DNA of 64,000 nucleotides from Selaginella tamariscina (GCA_003024785.1 PUQB01000544.1:52440-116439); one strand, 5' to 3'; positions 48,606 to 60,900 are shown, numbered from the stretch's first letter. Numbers and translations: made by a program. The notes: a model not told the origin generated them from the sequence alone.

Positions 48606-49815
48606 GTTACAATTATTAATCAAGATGTGCTGATGGCTGAACTCCCGTCTTCTACAATAGACATAAACTCAGCAGTTGAGCGCTTCTCTCAAGGAAGGCT
48701 TCTGCATGAATCTCTCGCGAAACAAGGCCTCGCAAACTCGGAACCCCGTACTCCAGCCAAGATGCAAGAACAATTCTCTCGAAACCAAATTCTCACAAAC
48801 ATTCAATCTCTACACGCAGATGAGAACCGAGCCACCAGTACCCAACAAGTACACATTCATATCTGTGCTGAGTGCACTCGAGAGAGCTTCCGATCTCAAA
48901 AGAAATTGTTCATTTGGATATACAGAAGAGCGGATTCCATCATGATCCAAATGTGGGCACTGCAATTATGGGATATGTGGATCTAGACGCTGCAATCGGT
49001 TCTTTCTCTCAAATCCCCATCAAGGATTTAGTCTCATGGAATCCAATGATCATGGCTTATGCTGAGAAGGATGACTGTAAGAGAGGTGCTTATCCGTGGA
49101 ATGTGACAAGAAGGCTTGATGCCCAACAGATCCAGCTTCGTTGCGATCCTCAGTTGTTGCAAGGATTCTCGATATTGGACTGATCTCGGACTTTATCATG
49201 TCCACTGCACTTCTTACAATGTATGTTAGATGTGGTTGCATCGAGAACTCCCTTTCTGTCTTTGAGAACATGCCTGAGAGAAACATTGTAGTGTGGAATG
49301 CAGTCACTGCAAATGCCCAATACGGGCATTACAAAGAGGCATTAAACTTCTACAGGAAGATGCAGCTCAAACCGTACTACATTTGTGACGTCCTTTTGTA
49401 AAACTGGAGATTCATAGAGGATCATACACACTGGACTCGGTAGCAACTTACACTTGGAACTCATTGGTGACAATGAATGGCATTTGCGGGCAGGTAGAAT
49501 CTGCAAGGCGGGAGTGCCATGATGAATATGTATGGGAAATGTGGAAGAGTGTGAGGCCTTGTTCAAGGGAATGAGGGATGTGGTTGCGTGGAACACAATT
49601 ATATCGGTGTATGGACAACATGTTGTGGTAACCTCGCTCTCGACATGTTCTGGAGAATGGGTACATCGCGACCGGATTCATCCACGTTTGTGAATGTTCT
49701 GTACGCGTGTAGTCGATGGATGCTTTGCTTTTAACCATACGTGGGACTTCAATATGATGAACATTATGCTTGCATGGGAGATGTGCTTGACGATGGGATA
49801 TCTGCTTGAAGCTGG
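48606..49815 (+). pseudogene. PPR pseudogene P4, N-terminus through PPR motifs
   Basis: The most complete forward copy. ATG 48633 opens MAELPSSTIDINSAVERFSQ, then GRLLHESLAKQGLANSE. A deletion removes most of the first PPR motifs (the NELVGNHLVQMYSRCG block present at 3226-3462 is gone). Then come FNLYTQMRTEPPVPNKYTFI, SVLSALERASDL, AIGSFSQIPIKDLVSWNPMI, MAYAEKDDCKRG, and TALLTMYVRCGCIENSLSVF with ENMPERNIVVWNAVTANAQY. Further on are MNGICGQVESARR, RDVVAWNT and SVYGQH. At least five frameshifts separate these. The start M-A-E-L is the likely ancestral start because flank U ends just before it. It ends in (GT)n at about 49813. Confidence 0.85.
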
Positions 49816-50430
49816 TGTGTGTGTGTGTTTTACCTCTCGCACATATAACAATTATGAACTAATCATATATATATATAGCTCTCTCACACACACATAAACG
49901 TTTCTTTATACAGGAGTTTATACAAAGGATCTCTCTTCACACACACACACACACATTACATGATATAAATGAATGTTTCTTTACATACAGGAGATCTCTC
50001 TCTCTCTCACACACAAACATTACTTATATAAACATTACTTTAGTTACTGGAGTTTATCTCTCTCTCTTTCTCACACTCTACACTATATAAATGTTTCTTA
50101 CTACATTATATAACATTATATAAACATTACTTTACTTACTGGAGTTTATACAAAGATCTTCTCTCTTCTCTCTCTCTCTCTCTCTCACAACACACACACA
50201 CACACTCTACATTATATAAGTGTTTCTTACTACATTATATAAACATTACTTTACTTACTAGAGTTTATAAAAAGGATCTTCTCTCCTCTCTCTCTCTCTC
50301 ACACACACACACTACATTATATAAATGTTTTTTTACATACAAGAGTTTATGCAAAGGAGATCTATCTCTCTCTCACACACACACTCCATTATATAAAAGT
50401 TTCTTTACATACAGGAGTTTATACAACGGA
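49815..50430 (+). repeat. Acceptor/exon-start minisatellite (P4)
   Basis: About nine units of CT/CA runs plus TATATAAACATTACTTTA, CTTACTGGAGTTTATA or CATACAGGAGTTTATACAA. Two families of unit alternate: one ends CATACAGGAG (a usable AG acceptor), the other CTTACTGGAG (AG destroyed). The last unit before the exon is ACATACAGGAGTTTATACAA. Confidence 0.8.
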
Positions 50431-50650
50431 TCCCATAGTTTGTAAAAGAGGTGGGCATCTTTACTAAGGGTGGTTAATGTTAAAGAGAGGAGTAAAAGGT
50501 AAGAGTTCAAGGGTTAATGTTTAAGAGAGGAGTAAAAGTGTGTACCTTGTGTATCAAGAACAAGGTACACACTTTCTTTTTGGTAAAGTCCGAAGACACC
50601 CTAGCAGTGATGATATACATGCCTAGTTTCATTGATTAACATATTAACCC
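50431..50650 (+). pseudogene. PPR E-domain remnant of P4 with new hairpin
   Basis: E-domain text is cut to GGHLY, then LMLKRG.K pieces that are duplicated (GTTAATGTTAAAGAGAGGAG and GTTAATGTTTAAGAGAGGAG). The KNKVHTFF-coding stretch follows. AAAGTGTGTACCTTG (50535-50549) and CAAGGTACACACTTT (50561-50575) form a perfect 15-bp stem with an 11-base loop. Not translatable. Confidence 0.75.
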
Positions 50651-51770
50651 TTTAATACCTCAAGAAATGACGAGTCTTTTTTTTTAGCTTACTCTTTAAA
50701 CCGTTTTTCTGTGCTGCCACGTAAAATTTCGTTTAACCCCTCCAAACTAAAATGCTCAATCTTTAAAATACTTTACGGAGTCAAATTAAAATGTTCAATC
50801 TTTGAAATACTTTATTTTGGTTTGCATATAAAACACATTACAATATTATAAATGATAAATCCATACCACTAATAAAATGTCAATTAGCATATACACATAA
50901 TTTAAATTAAATACATATACACACTTACGTGTCAATTGTGTCAAAAATAAACTATAAATTTTATATTCATTACTTATGAATTTAAATTTAACTGGTGTAA
51001 TAAATAAAAATTAATATTAATGTATATATCTCAATTTAAATTTATATAGTAAACCTTTTTAGTTTGAGTAGGTATGTATATCGCATGTTACTTTATTTCT
51101 TTTATACAGCCTTGTATACTTAATAAACGAGTAAACACATGCCATGCTTAGAAAATTTTTAAAATGAGAAAGAAAATCTAAAAAAAGAACTTGGTGTGTC
51201 CATGCATAAATAAAAGAAAATCTAAAAGAGCTTGTTGTGTTCGAAATAAAGGAAAAAGAAACATGCTATTGTGTATAGGAAGAGGTATGTGGTGCATGCG
51301 CCGTGCCTAAATAAAAAGTCAAGTTAAAAAGATAAAGCATGTTGTGTTATGTGCCTAGAGGTTACGTGGTGGTGCATCAAAACACGCATGTTTATAGAGA
51401 TCATTTTTAAAGAAAAAGAGCCTGCTGTGTACGCCAGTCTGCTGTATAAACGAGGGTCTGTTGTGTAGAATGCTTACATACCTTTCATTGTAAAGGAAGG
51501 ATGTGTCAATGGTACACACCATGTTTAAAAAAATCATAAATGAAAAAACTTACATTATATATAAACAAGAGAAATCATGAGAAGTAAAGAATAAATATCA
51601 TAACGACAAGAAAAGCTCTGACCCACTTAAAAAGAAGTATTGTATAATCTCTTTTTTTTCCTGCGGCAAATAAAACAAAAGAACCTCTAAACAAATAAAC
51701 AAAAAAATTCTAATCCTAAACTTAATTTAATTATTGATTATAAAATATATTATAAATATTATATTTGCAT
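50651..51770. other. AT-rich spacer between the E-domain copies (P4)
   Basis: Sister of 58331-59510 and of 6181-7019. Several CATGTT(A/G)TGT- and TGCTGTATAAACGA-like pieces repeat. No gene recognised. Confidence 0.55.
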
Positions 51771-52480
51771 AGTAATGTGCTTGACGATTGTAAGGCTAAG
51801 GTGCGTGTGTTCTCTCTCTCTCTCTCTTTATCTCTCACACATATAACAATTATGAATGAATCATCTCTCCTCACTCACACACACACACATTTCTTTACAT
51901 ACAGGAGTCTATATGAAGGATCTTCCCCTCTCTCTCTCTCACACACACATTACATTATATAAACGTTTCCTTACATACAAGAGTTTATACAAAGGATCTC
52001 TCTTTCACACACACACACACAAGTTACATTATATAAACGTTTCTTTACATAATAATGGATCCCATTGTCTGCAAAAAGAGGACCCTTTAATATGGGCATC
52101 TGCAAAAGAACCCTTTAATATGGGCATCTTTATTGGCAACTATGGTAACTTGTGTGAGAAGAGAGCAACAAACAAGTTTATGGAGATTGACCAGGGTAAC
52201 CTTGTGGGTTACGTTGTATTAGCAAACGTATATGCAGATACAGAAAGATGGGTTATGTTATATTAGCAAACATACATGCAACATAGGAAGACGCAAGTAA
52301 AACTCGAGAGTTATGTTAAAGAGAGGAGTGAAAAACAAGTTCCTGATAAGGGTTCCATTATTATCAAGAACAAGGTACACACTTTATTTGTTAAAGATCA
52401 CAGTAAATATATGCCGACTTCATAGATTAAGGGGTGTTTTAGATAAACTTGGTTATGTTTCTGATATGAGTTTAGTGTTT
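51771..52480 (+). pseudogene. Second E-domain copy of P4, DYW deleted
   Basis: Starts with the GACGATTGTAAGGCTAAGG junction, passes through three minisatellite units (51830-52050), then reads GPFNMGIFIGNYGNL-like text with a 27-base internal duplication of GGGCATCT/AAAGA(A/G)..CCCTTTAATAT. NKFMEIDQGNLVGYVVLANV and YADTERW follow, then a duplicated VMLY.QTYM. After VSDMSLVF the sequence jumps into flank D: the DYW domain is missing at the same base as in P5. Confidence 0.75.
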
Positions 52481-53150
52481 TAATTATGTAATATTGAAGT
52501 ATATTAACAAAATCTTATTTATATGTAATGAAGGACAGGTAAACATTGTTAATTATATTATTATATATTAGTACACATGCCCACAATTGGTGGGCTTAAC
52601 TTATTTAATATTTTTTATTAATTAATTAATTAATTTTAACCTAGTTATTATTTTTAATTTGGTGAATTTATATAAGTTCTTAAGTTTACCCATACCTTAT
52701 TTAACTTAATTATTTGATAAGCTTATGTATAAGTTGCTAATTATTATTTTTATTTGGTAAGTTTATTCTTAAACTTTTATGTATCCTGGGATTAACTTAT
52801 TTGCATAAATATACGGACTTAATTATTTAGCAATTATTAATCTAATTATTATTTTTAACATGGTGAATTTATTTCTAATTTAATAAGTTTATCTCTAATT
52901 TAATAAATTCATTCTTAAATTAAATTAAATTATTATTCTTAATTTAATAAATTTTATTTTTTATCTTTAACATAATAAATTTATATCTATCCACCAATGC
53001 ACAATTATGTACAATCCGTAGTGCCGCACGGGTTTAAGATTTAGAATTAAATAAGATATTAATGAATAATTTATTATAATAATAATTTATCCTATGTAAT
53101 TATTATTTTTAATATTACTTAAGCTAATGCATTAATTTAATTATTTGATG
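52481..53150 (+). repeat. Downstream flank repeat D, copy 5
   Basis: AAGTATATTAACAAAATC at 52498, GAAGGACAGGTAAACATTG at 52530, a TTAATTAATTAATTAATTTT run near 52615, then diverged AT-rich repeats of the (T)TTATTCTTAA type. It is closest to 60190-60880. Confidence 0.7.
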
Positions 53151-56100
53151 ACCCTTTTATAAAATGTAAATGTTGATTAATTATCGATTGTTTTTATTTT
53201 AGTACATGGGAATTATAATCAAGTCAAATGGTACTGTTTTTATATTTTATTGTATCTTTATATATTTTATTTACATAAAGGTTAATAATTCCTTAGGTTT
53301 ATTTTTAAAGAATGATATTAAACTAAATTTAATCAAATTGCATTGTGTGGACACGCTTGAGATATTTTCGTCTTAGTTTAGCCTTAAAATATACAAGCAT
53401 AATAATAAATAAATTACAACAATTATGTATTAGTCAGCTATTTTAAATTAACAAATTAAATAATGCGAATAGAACTCCTGATTAATATATATCAGGAGCA
53501 CGCTGATTAAAGGGCGCGTGCTCCTGATATATATTTACATGAGTATATAGCAAAACTATATTAATGAAATACAATTTTACTTTGCTTTATAAGCAAGATT
53601 TAACAACTTATAGTTACTATAAGTTACCCAAGAAATAAAATTACTACTAGATAAGTTTATAAGCTTAAAATTTAAAATACTTTATCTTTTAGGAAAAGTA
53701 ACCTGTGAGTTAAATAAGCACTAAACACGTTGTTACGCATGTGTAAACAATTAGTTAATACACAAGCACACATATCTGCGTGTAACAATGTGTATATCCA
53801 TATATCACATGCATGCATAAGCAGGAGTTTGCAAATGAATTATAAACTTAGATAATAGGAAACAGTGATTTGTAACGATAGAAATATGTCTCTCACAGAC
53901 ATCCCATAAAACTTCACATTCAATAATATATAATATAATTTTCAAATCGACAACTGCAACATAAAAATTAATGAATTACCATGAGTACATGATAATAAAA
54001 AATACATATTATTTTAAATATGGATGATGAGTTTTATATATTTCAGAAAATAAAAATTTACAAAATAATATTACAGAACAATGTGTAACAAATAGTATGT
54101 ATAACATTTACATATACTTATTGGTTTTAATTTAGGAATTTTATACCAAAAAACTTAATTATCCAAAACTATCCCATTTTCGCTACCACTTAGTAGCAGA
54201 ATGTTGATCAAGCTTCCAAAACGTAAGTCCTCTCTCTCTCATACACACGCACACGCACGCACACGCAGCACGGACGCACAGATGTAGTCAATTATTGGAA
54301 GGATAGACACAGAAACGTGTTATATATGAAATTCGAAAGCTTTTCTACGAGGCCTTTGGATTCTTCATCGTACATATAAAGAAAACTATGACGTGTACAC
54401 ATGCATCCACTTCAGCATGGCCATTCTTAAATGCTATTCCCTATTGTTGATTAATAGAAGTTCTATTTTATATTTATATTAATTTTAAGTATCATTAATA
54501 ATAAGTATACCTTAAAAGATGTTCCATTCAAATGTGACTTGGAATGTACACGTAAGATATATACACATGAAATTGACTTTGGAATATGAGCTGGAATACT
54601 TTTATATAGTGGAAGCTAACTCGTGGTATATTATGAATAGTGTTAGATGTTTCTTTAATAACGTATAAAGTAATGCTGCATGCAAGTGGGTGTGTATATA
54701 GCTGATGAAGTATTACAGTGCAACTTAATGAGCAGTATATGAATTTTACTTTTGATGTAAGCATTTTTATATAATTCGTTTATCTACTTAAACCGCTTCA
54801 CCTAGCAATGTTAATTAATTGTCATTTAAAAGTATAAAGTATTTTACTGTTTAGAATTACAATTACTTGTAATTGTAATGATAAGCACTGAGTAGTATAT
54901 GAATTTTACATTTCAATGTACTGTTAAGCAGTTTTATTTAATTTCTTTAGTTTCTGAAACTACTTGGCGTGGCAATGTTAAATAATTATCACTTAAAGTA
55001 TCAAATATTTATTGTTTACAATTACAATTATTTGCTACTTACATAACTTCTATGTTTTATTATATCCTTCGTAATAAATTAGAAACTTTTTATTTTATTT
55101 TATTTTATTTCCAAAATAAAAAGGAATAGTTAATAATCATTACTGGCTCGTTTACCCCCTTAATCACAATTAATTAAGCTAGTTATTTTAATGATTTGAT
55201 ATGCATTTAGAGGATATAAATTAAAAGATTTCAGGGTAATATATTCATTTATATACCCCATTTGATATATAAGTTTTCTTTAAATACATGTTTTTTCCTG
55301 GCTTTTAATATTTATCAGTTAATCAAATTTTAATTAATTACTACTAATAAAGTTCCAAAGTATTTAACATTCTAAAATTGCAACTTTATGTATACATATG
55401 TAAATTGCATATTATGTATAATATTTTATACTCCTATAATCTATATTAATATGGATTTCTATTTAATATACTATTCTATAATACACACCCCACCAAAGAA
55501 TTCATAATTTAATTATTATTCAATATTATTTTTGTATAGTTCTAACATTATTGTAAGCGAGTCATTTCACAAAAAGCCAATAGAAACATGTGACATTATG
55601 TACCAGGAATTCTAAGTATAATTTTAATATAAACCATCCAGTGAGCGTGGATCAAACACATGCATAAACTTCAGATCTTCAATCTAAACATATTAATTAA
55701 TATACTAAATATAAAAACTTATGTAGTTATTTCATACATATATGTATTATATTTAACTAACACACGCAGCACACACAAATACACAGACACACATTTTTAT
55801 ATAATTTGTTTTTTTTTTTTCTAAATTCATGTATTATATCCGAATTATAAAGTCAAATTGATCTTCATCGTATACATATACATGTAAACTATAACACTAA
55901 CGTTCAACGATGTTGTTTATATGATAACACACCCATGATACATATACTTTATAATGTTTTCAGGTGGAGAAGTTGCTGTCTAGTTGCAATACACCAAGAT
56001 GTTACTAGAGCCTTGACACTTGGTCGACCCAAAAATTTCCTTCAGGTTAATAAGCTAAATCTGTTTTATGTATATTTAATAATGAATTTGGAGTGCATTT

Positions 56101-56585
56101 ACACGTGCGTCCTTTTTTTTTTTTAATTTACTCAAAATTTTTAAGTTTTCTAATTTTCTAATGTCTTCTTGGAGAGAGAACCGTACACGAAAATCTGGAG
56201 AGAAAACGTTACACGAAGATCTGAATCGAACAATTTAAATTCACAATATTAAAAACTTTGAAAACAAAATTGGCATGGCTTAAATTGTAATTAATTTGAA
56301 GAGTATATGTAGCTAATTGTCATATACACATACATAAAATAGTATATATACAAAAATAATGTGGTAAGATTTAAAGACTTAACGTAATGTTTAAATTTAT
56401 AATAACATGGGTATTAATGTCAAGACTGGTTAGGGTTTAGGATTTGAATTTTGAATCTTGTATTCAAAAAATTTTAAACTTCACTTTCGCGGAAAATGGG
56501 TTGAGAGTGAATCAAACACGTTGAATTCTGCATATATTTGATTGTATAATGCATTCTCTTGAGATTGCACCCTAATACGATACAG
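53150..56585 (-). repeat. Right arm of the 3.4-kb inverted repeat
   Basis: Reverse complement of 25590-29060. It also carries about 60 bases around 53630-53695 not seen in the left arm, a tandem TTTTATTTTATTTTATTT run at 55090, and small indels throughout. It ends at GAGATTGCACCCTAATACGA, where PPR copy P5 begins without its upstream flank. Confidence 0.8.
53485..53534. other. 19-bp perfect hairpin
   Basis: Left arm 53485-53503 (ATATATATCAGGAGCACGC) pairs perfectly with 53516-53534 around the 12-base loop TGATTAAAGGGC. It is unusually GC-rich at its tip for this DNA. It could be a small MITE remnant or form a transcript hairpin; it is short for a typical plant miRNA precursor. Confidence 0.85.
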
Positions 56586-57612
56586 TCAATCTCTACACGT
56601 AGATGAGAACCGAGCCACCGTACCCAACAAGTACACATTCATATATGTGCTGAGTGCACTTGAGAGAGCGTCCGATCTCAAAAACGGGAAATTGTTCATT
56701 TGGATATACAGAAGAGCGGATTCCATCATGATCCAAATGTGGGCACTGCAATTCTGAACATTTATGGGATATGTGGGGATCTAGACGCTGCAATCGGTTC
56801 TTTCTCTCAAATCCCCATTTAGGATTTAGTCTCATGGAATCCAATGATCATGGCTTCTGCCGAGAAGGATGACTGTAAGAGAGGATTCATGTTTATCCGT
56901 GGAATGTGACAAGAAGGCTTGATGCCCAACAGGTCCAGCTTCATTGCGATCCTCAGTTGTTGCAAGGATTCTCGATATCGGACTGATCTCGGACTTTATC
57001 ATGTCCACTGCACTTCTTACAATGTATGCTATGTAGTTGCATCGAGAGCTTCCTTTCTGTCTTTGAGAACATGCCTGAGAGAAACATTGTGGCGTGGAAT
57101 GCAGTCACTGCAAATGCCCAATACGGGCATTACAAAGAGGCATTAAACTTCTACAGGAAGATGCAGCTCAAACCGTGCTACATTTGTGACGTCCTTTTGT
57201 AAAACTGGAGATTCATGAGAGGATCATACACACTGGACCGGTAGCAACTTACACGTTGACAATGTATGGCATTTGCGGGCAGGTAGAATCTGCAAGGCGG
57301 GAGTGCCATGATGAATTAGTATGGGAAATGCGGAAGAGTGTGAGGCCTTGTTCAAGGAATGCAGAAGAGGGATGTGATTGCGTGGAACACAATGATATCG
57401 GTGTATGGACAACATGGTTGTGGTAACCTCGCTCTCGACATGTTCTGGAGAATGGGTACATCGCGACCGATTCATCCACGTTTGTGAATGTTCTGTACGC
57501 ATGTAGTCGATGGATGCTTTGCTTTTAACCTTACGCGGGACTTCAAAATGATGAACATTATGCTTGCATGGGAGATGTGCTTGGACGATGGGATATCTGC
57601 GTGAAGCCGGTG
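56583..57612 (+). pseudogene. PPR pseudogene P5, 5'-truncated
   Basis: Starts abruptly inside the gene at CAATCTCTACACGTAGATGA, equivalent to position 48805 of P4, with no start codon or flank U. The motifs that follow are VPNKYTFI, ALERASDLKNGK, DLDAAIGSFSQIP, LVSWNPMIMASAEKDD, LISDFIMSTALLTMYA, ENMPERNIVAWNAVTANAQY, MYGICGQVESARR and KRDVIAWNTMISVYGQHG. They end with LDDGISA and (GT)n at 57610. It keeps the intron-free rear part better than P4 (MQKRDVIAWNT intact) but still has many frameshifts. Confidence 0.85.
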
Positions 57613-57836
57613 TGTGTGTGTTTTACCTCTCACACATATAACAATTATGAACTAATCATAATATATATATATATAGCTCTCTCTCACACACCACATAAAC
57701 GTTTCTTTATATACAGGAGTTTATACAAAGGATCTCTTCTCTCTCTTCTCTCTCCACACACACACACACACACACACACACTACATTATATAAACATTAC
57801 TTTACTTACTGGAGTTTAACAAAGGATCTCTCCTCT

Positions 57837-57874
<38 letters not shown>

Positions 57875-58110
57875 TCTACATTATATAAGTGTTTCTTACT
57901 ACATTATATAAACATTACTTTACTTACTAGAGTTTATACAAAGGATCTCCCTCGCTCTCTCTCTCACACACACACACTACATTATATAAATGTTTTTTTA
58001 CATATAAGAGTTTTATACAAGGAGATCTTATCTCTCTCGCACTCACACACACACTCCATTATATAAAAATTTCTTTACATACAGGAGTTTATACAACGGA
58101 TCCCATGGTT
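57610..58110 (+). repeat. Acceptor/exon-start minisatellite (P5)
   Basis: About six units of the same type as in P4, with two fewer and longer CA runs (57756-57780, 57855-57873). CATACAGGAGTTTATACAAC precedes the exon at 58079. Confidence 0.8.
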
Positions 58111-58330
58111 TGTAAAAGAGGTGGGCATCTTTACTAAGGGTGGTTAATGTTAAAGAGAGGAGTAAAAGTAAGAGTTCAAGGGTTAATGTTTAAGAGAGGA
58201 GTAAAAGTGTGTACCTTGTGTATCAAGAACAAGGTACACACTTTCTTTTTGGTAGAGTCCGAAGACACCCTAGCAGTGATGATATATATGCCGAGTTTCA
58301 TTAATTAAGGCACATTAATCCTTTAATACC
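58111..58330 (+). pseudogene. PPR E-domain remnant of P5 with hairpin
   Basis: Same structure as 50431-50650, including the duplicated GTTAATGTT(T)AAGAGAGGAG and the perfect 15-bp stem 58204-58218 / 58230-58244 with an 11-base loop. Sharing this mutation with P4 shows the two are sister copies. Confidence 0.75.
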
Positions 58331-59510
58331 TCAAGAAATGACAAGTCTTTTTTTTCAGCTTACTTTTTCATCTGTGCTGCCACGTAAAATTTCATTTGAC
58401 CCGTCCAAGTTAAAATGCTCAATTTTTAAGATATTTACGGGTCAAACTAAAATGCTCAATCTTTGAAATACTTTATATTGGTTTGCATATAAATGCATTA
58501 CAATATTATAAATGACAAAATCCATACCATTAATAAAATGTTAATTAGTAAAACACACATATTTAAATTAAATATATAATACACTTACGCGTCAATTGTG
58601 TCAAAATAAATTATAAAATCTTTATATTCATTATTTGAATTTAAAATTTAACTGCTGTAATAAATAAAAACTAACATTAATATATATTTTAATTATAATT
58701 ATATATAATAAACTTTTTAATTTAATTTAGGTATGACATGTATACCACATGTTACTTTATTTTCTTATACAGCCTCGTATACTTAAAAATGAGTAAACAC
58801 ATACCATGCTTAGAAAAATTTAAAATGAGAAAGAAAAATCCAAAAAAGAAATTGATGTGCCCACGTACTGTGTAAACAAAGAGGTTGTAATCACACATGT
58901 CATACCTAAATAAATTTAAATACTACATAAATAAGAAAATTTAAAGAGCTTGTTATGTTCAAATAAAGAAAAAGAAAGTATGTTATTGTGTATAAGAAGA
59001 GGCATGTGGTGGCACATGCCGCCGTGCCTAAATAAAAGGTGAAGTTAAAAAATAAAGCATGTTGTGTATACGTGTCCATGCTATGTAAGAGATTACGGCA
59101 GTGGTACATAAAAAACACATCATAATTATAGAGAATTCACATTACATTTAGAAAAAGAACACGTACCTGTTGTATAAACGAAGGAGTCTTTTGTGTAGAA
59201 TGCTTACGTACTTTTCATTATAAAGGAAGGATGTGTCGATGGTACACACCATGCCTAAAGAAATCATAAATGAAAAAAGAATTCACATTACATATAAACA
59301 AGAGAAATCATGAGAAGTAAAGAGTAAATACCACAGACAACAGAGAAACTCCAACCCACTTGAAAAGAAATAGTGTATAATTTCTTCCTTTTCTTGTCAT
59401 AACCAAGCAAATCAAACAAAATACCTATAAACAAATCAAACAAAAAAATTCTAATCCTAAACTTAATTTAATTATTGATTATAAAATATATTATAAATAT
59501 TATGTTTGCA
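58331..59510. other. AT-rich spacer between the E-domain copies (P5)
   Basis: Sister of 50651-51770, with no recognised gene or RNA. The hydrophobic minus-strand frame at 58906-59118 is broken in the sister copy and is not called. Confidence 0.55.
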
Positions 59511-59606
59511 TAATAATGTGCTTGGACGATTGTAAGGCTAAGGTGCATGTGCGTGTGTTCTCTCTCTCTCTCTTTTATCGCTCACACATATAACAACTAT
59601 GAATGA

Positions 59607-59661
<55 letters not shown>

Positions 59662-60190
59662 ACACATTTCTTTACATACATAAGTCTATATGAAGGATCT
59701 TCCTCTCTCTCACACACACACATTACATTATATAAACATTTCTTTACATGCAAGAGTTTATACAAAGGATCTCTCTCTCTTTCACACACACACACAAGTT
59801 ACATTATATAAATGTTTCTTTACATAGTAATGGATCCCATTGTCTGCAAAAGAGGACCCTTTAATATGGGCATCTTTATTGGCAACTATGGTAACTTGGA
59901 GTGTGGAAAAAGAGTAATAAGCAAGTTTATGAGATTGACCAGGGTAACCTTGTGGGTTATGTTGTATTAACAAACATATATGCAATTGTAAAAACATAAG
60001 AAGATGCAAGTAAAACTCGAGAGTTAATGTTAAAGAGAGGAGTGAAAAAAAGTTCTCGGTAAGAATTCCATTATTATCAAAAAGGTACACACTTTATTTG
60101 TTATAGATTGCAGTGAATATATGCCGAGCTCATAGATTAAGGGGTGTTTTAGATAAACTTAGTTATGTTTCTGATCCGAGTTTAGTGTTA
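59511..60190 (+). pseudogene. Second E-domain copy of P5, DYW deleted
   Basis: Begins GTGCTTGGACGATTGTAAGG, passes CT and CA tracts (59607-59660) and three minisatellite units, then reads GPFNMGIFIGNYGNLECGKR with frameshifts, LVGYVVLTNIYA, LMLKRGVKK and HTLFVIDCS. After LSYVSDPSLVL it jumps to flank D at the same base as P4, so the DYW loss was present before P4 and P5 separated. Confidence 0.75.
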
Positions 60191-60900
60191 TAATTATGTA
60201 ATATTGAAGTATATTAACAAAATCTTATTTATATGTAATGAAGGACAAGTAAACATTGTTATTATATTATTATATTATTAGTACACTTGGTGGGCTTAAC
60301 TTATTTAATAATATTTTATTAATTAATTAATTAATTTTAACTAGTTATTATTTTTAATTTGGTGAATTTTAATTATTTAACTTAATTATTTTAAGCTTAT
60401 GTATAAGTTGCTAATTATTATTCTTAGTTTGAAGTTTATTCTTAAACTTTGATGTATCCTAGGATTAACTTATTTGCTTAAGTAACTCTTACATATGGAC
60501 TTAATTATTTAATAATTATTAATTCAATTATTATTCTTAACATGGTGAATTTATTTTAATTTAATTAAGTTTATCTCTAATTTTAAATTCATTCTTAAAT
60601 TAAATTAAATTATTATTTTTAATTTAATGAATTTTATGTTTTATCCTTAACATAATTATTTATCTTTATTATCCGTACACATTATGTACCATCCGTAATG
60701 CCATGTGTTTAAGATTTAGAATTACATAAGATGTTAATGAATTATTTATTATATAATAATTTATTTATGTAGTTATTATTTTTTAATATTATGAATTTAT
60801 TTTTAAACTTCTAAATTTACTAATGCATGAGTTTAATTATTTAATGATCCTTAAATTAATTATTAGTTAGTTATTATTACTTTTAACTTAATGAGTTTAT
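60191..60900 (+). repeat. Downstream flank repeat D, copy 6
   Basis: Matches 52481-53150, then continues through ATCTAAAAATCGTCC near 60913 into the lipase 5' block (TATATTTAATATCATATACA), showing the natural order PPR - D - lipase. Confidence 0.7.

Noticed and set aside
5436-50430. Regularly spaced repeats as a CRISPR-like array
   Set aside because: The spacers are variable CT/CA microsatellites and the repeats match an exon border of a plant gene. The setting is eukaryotic.
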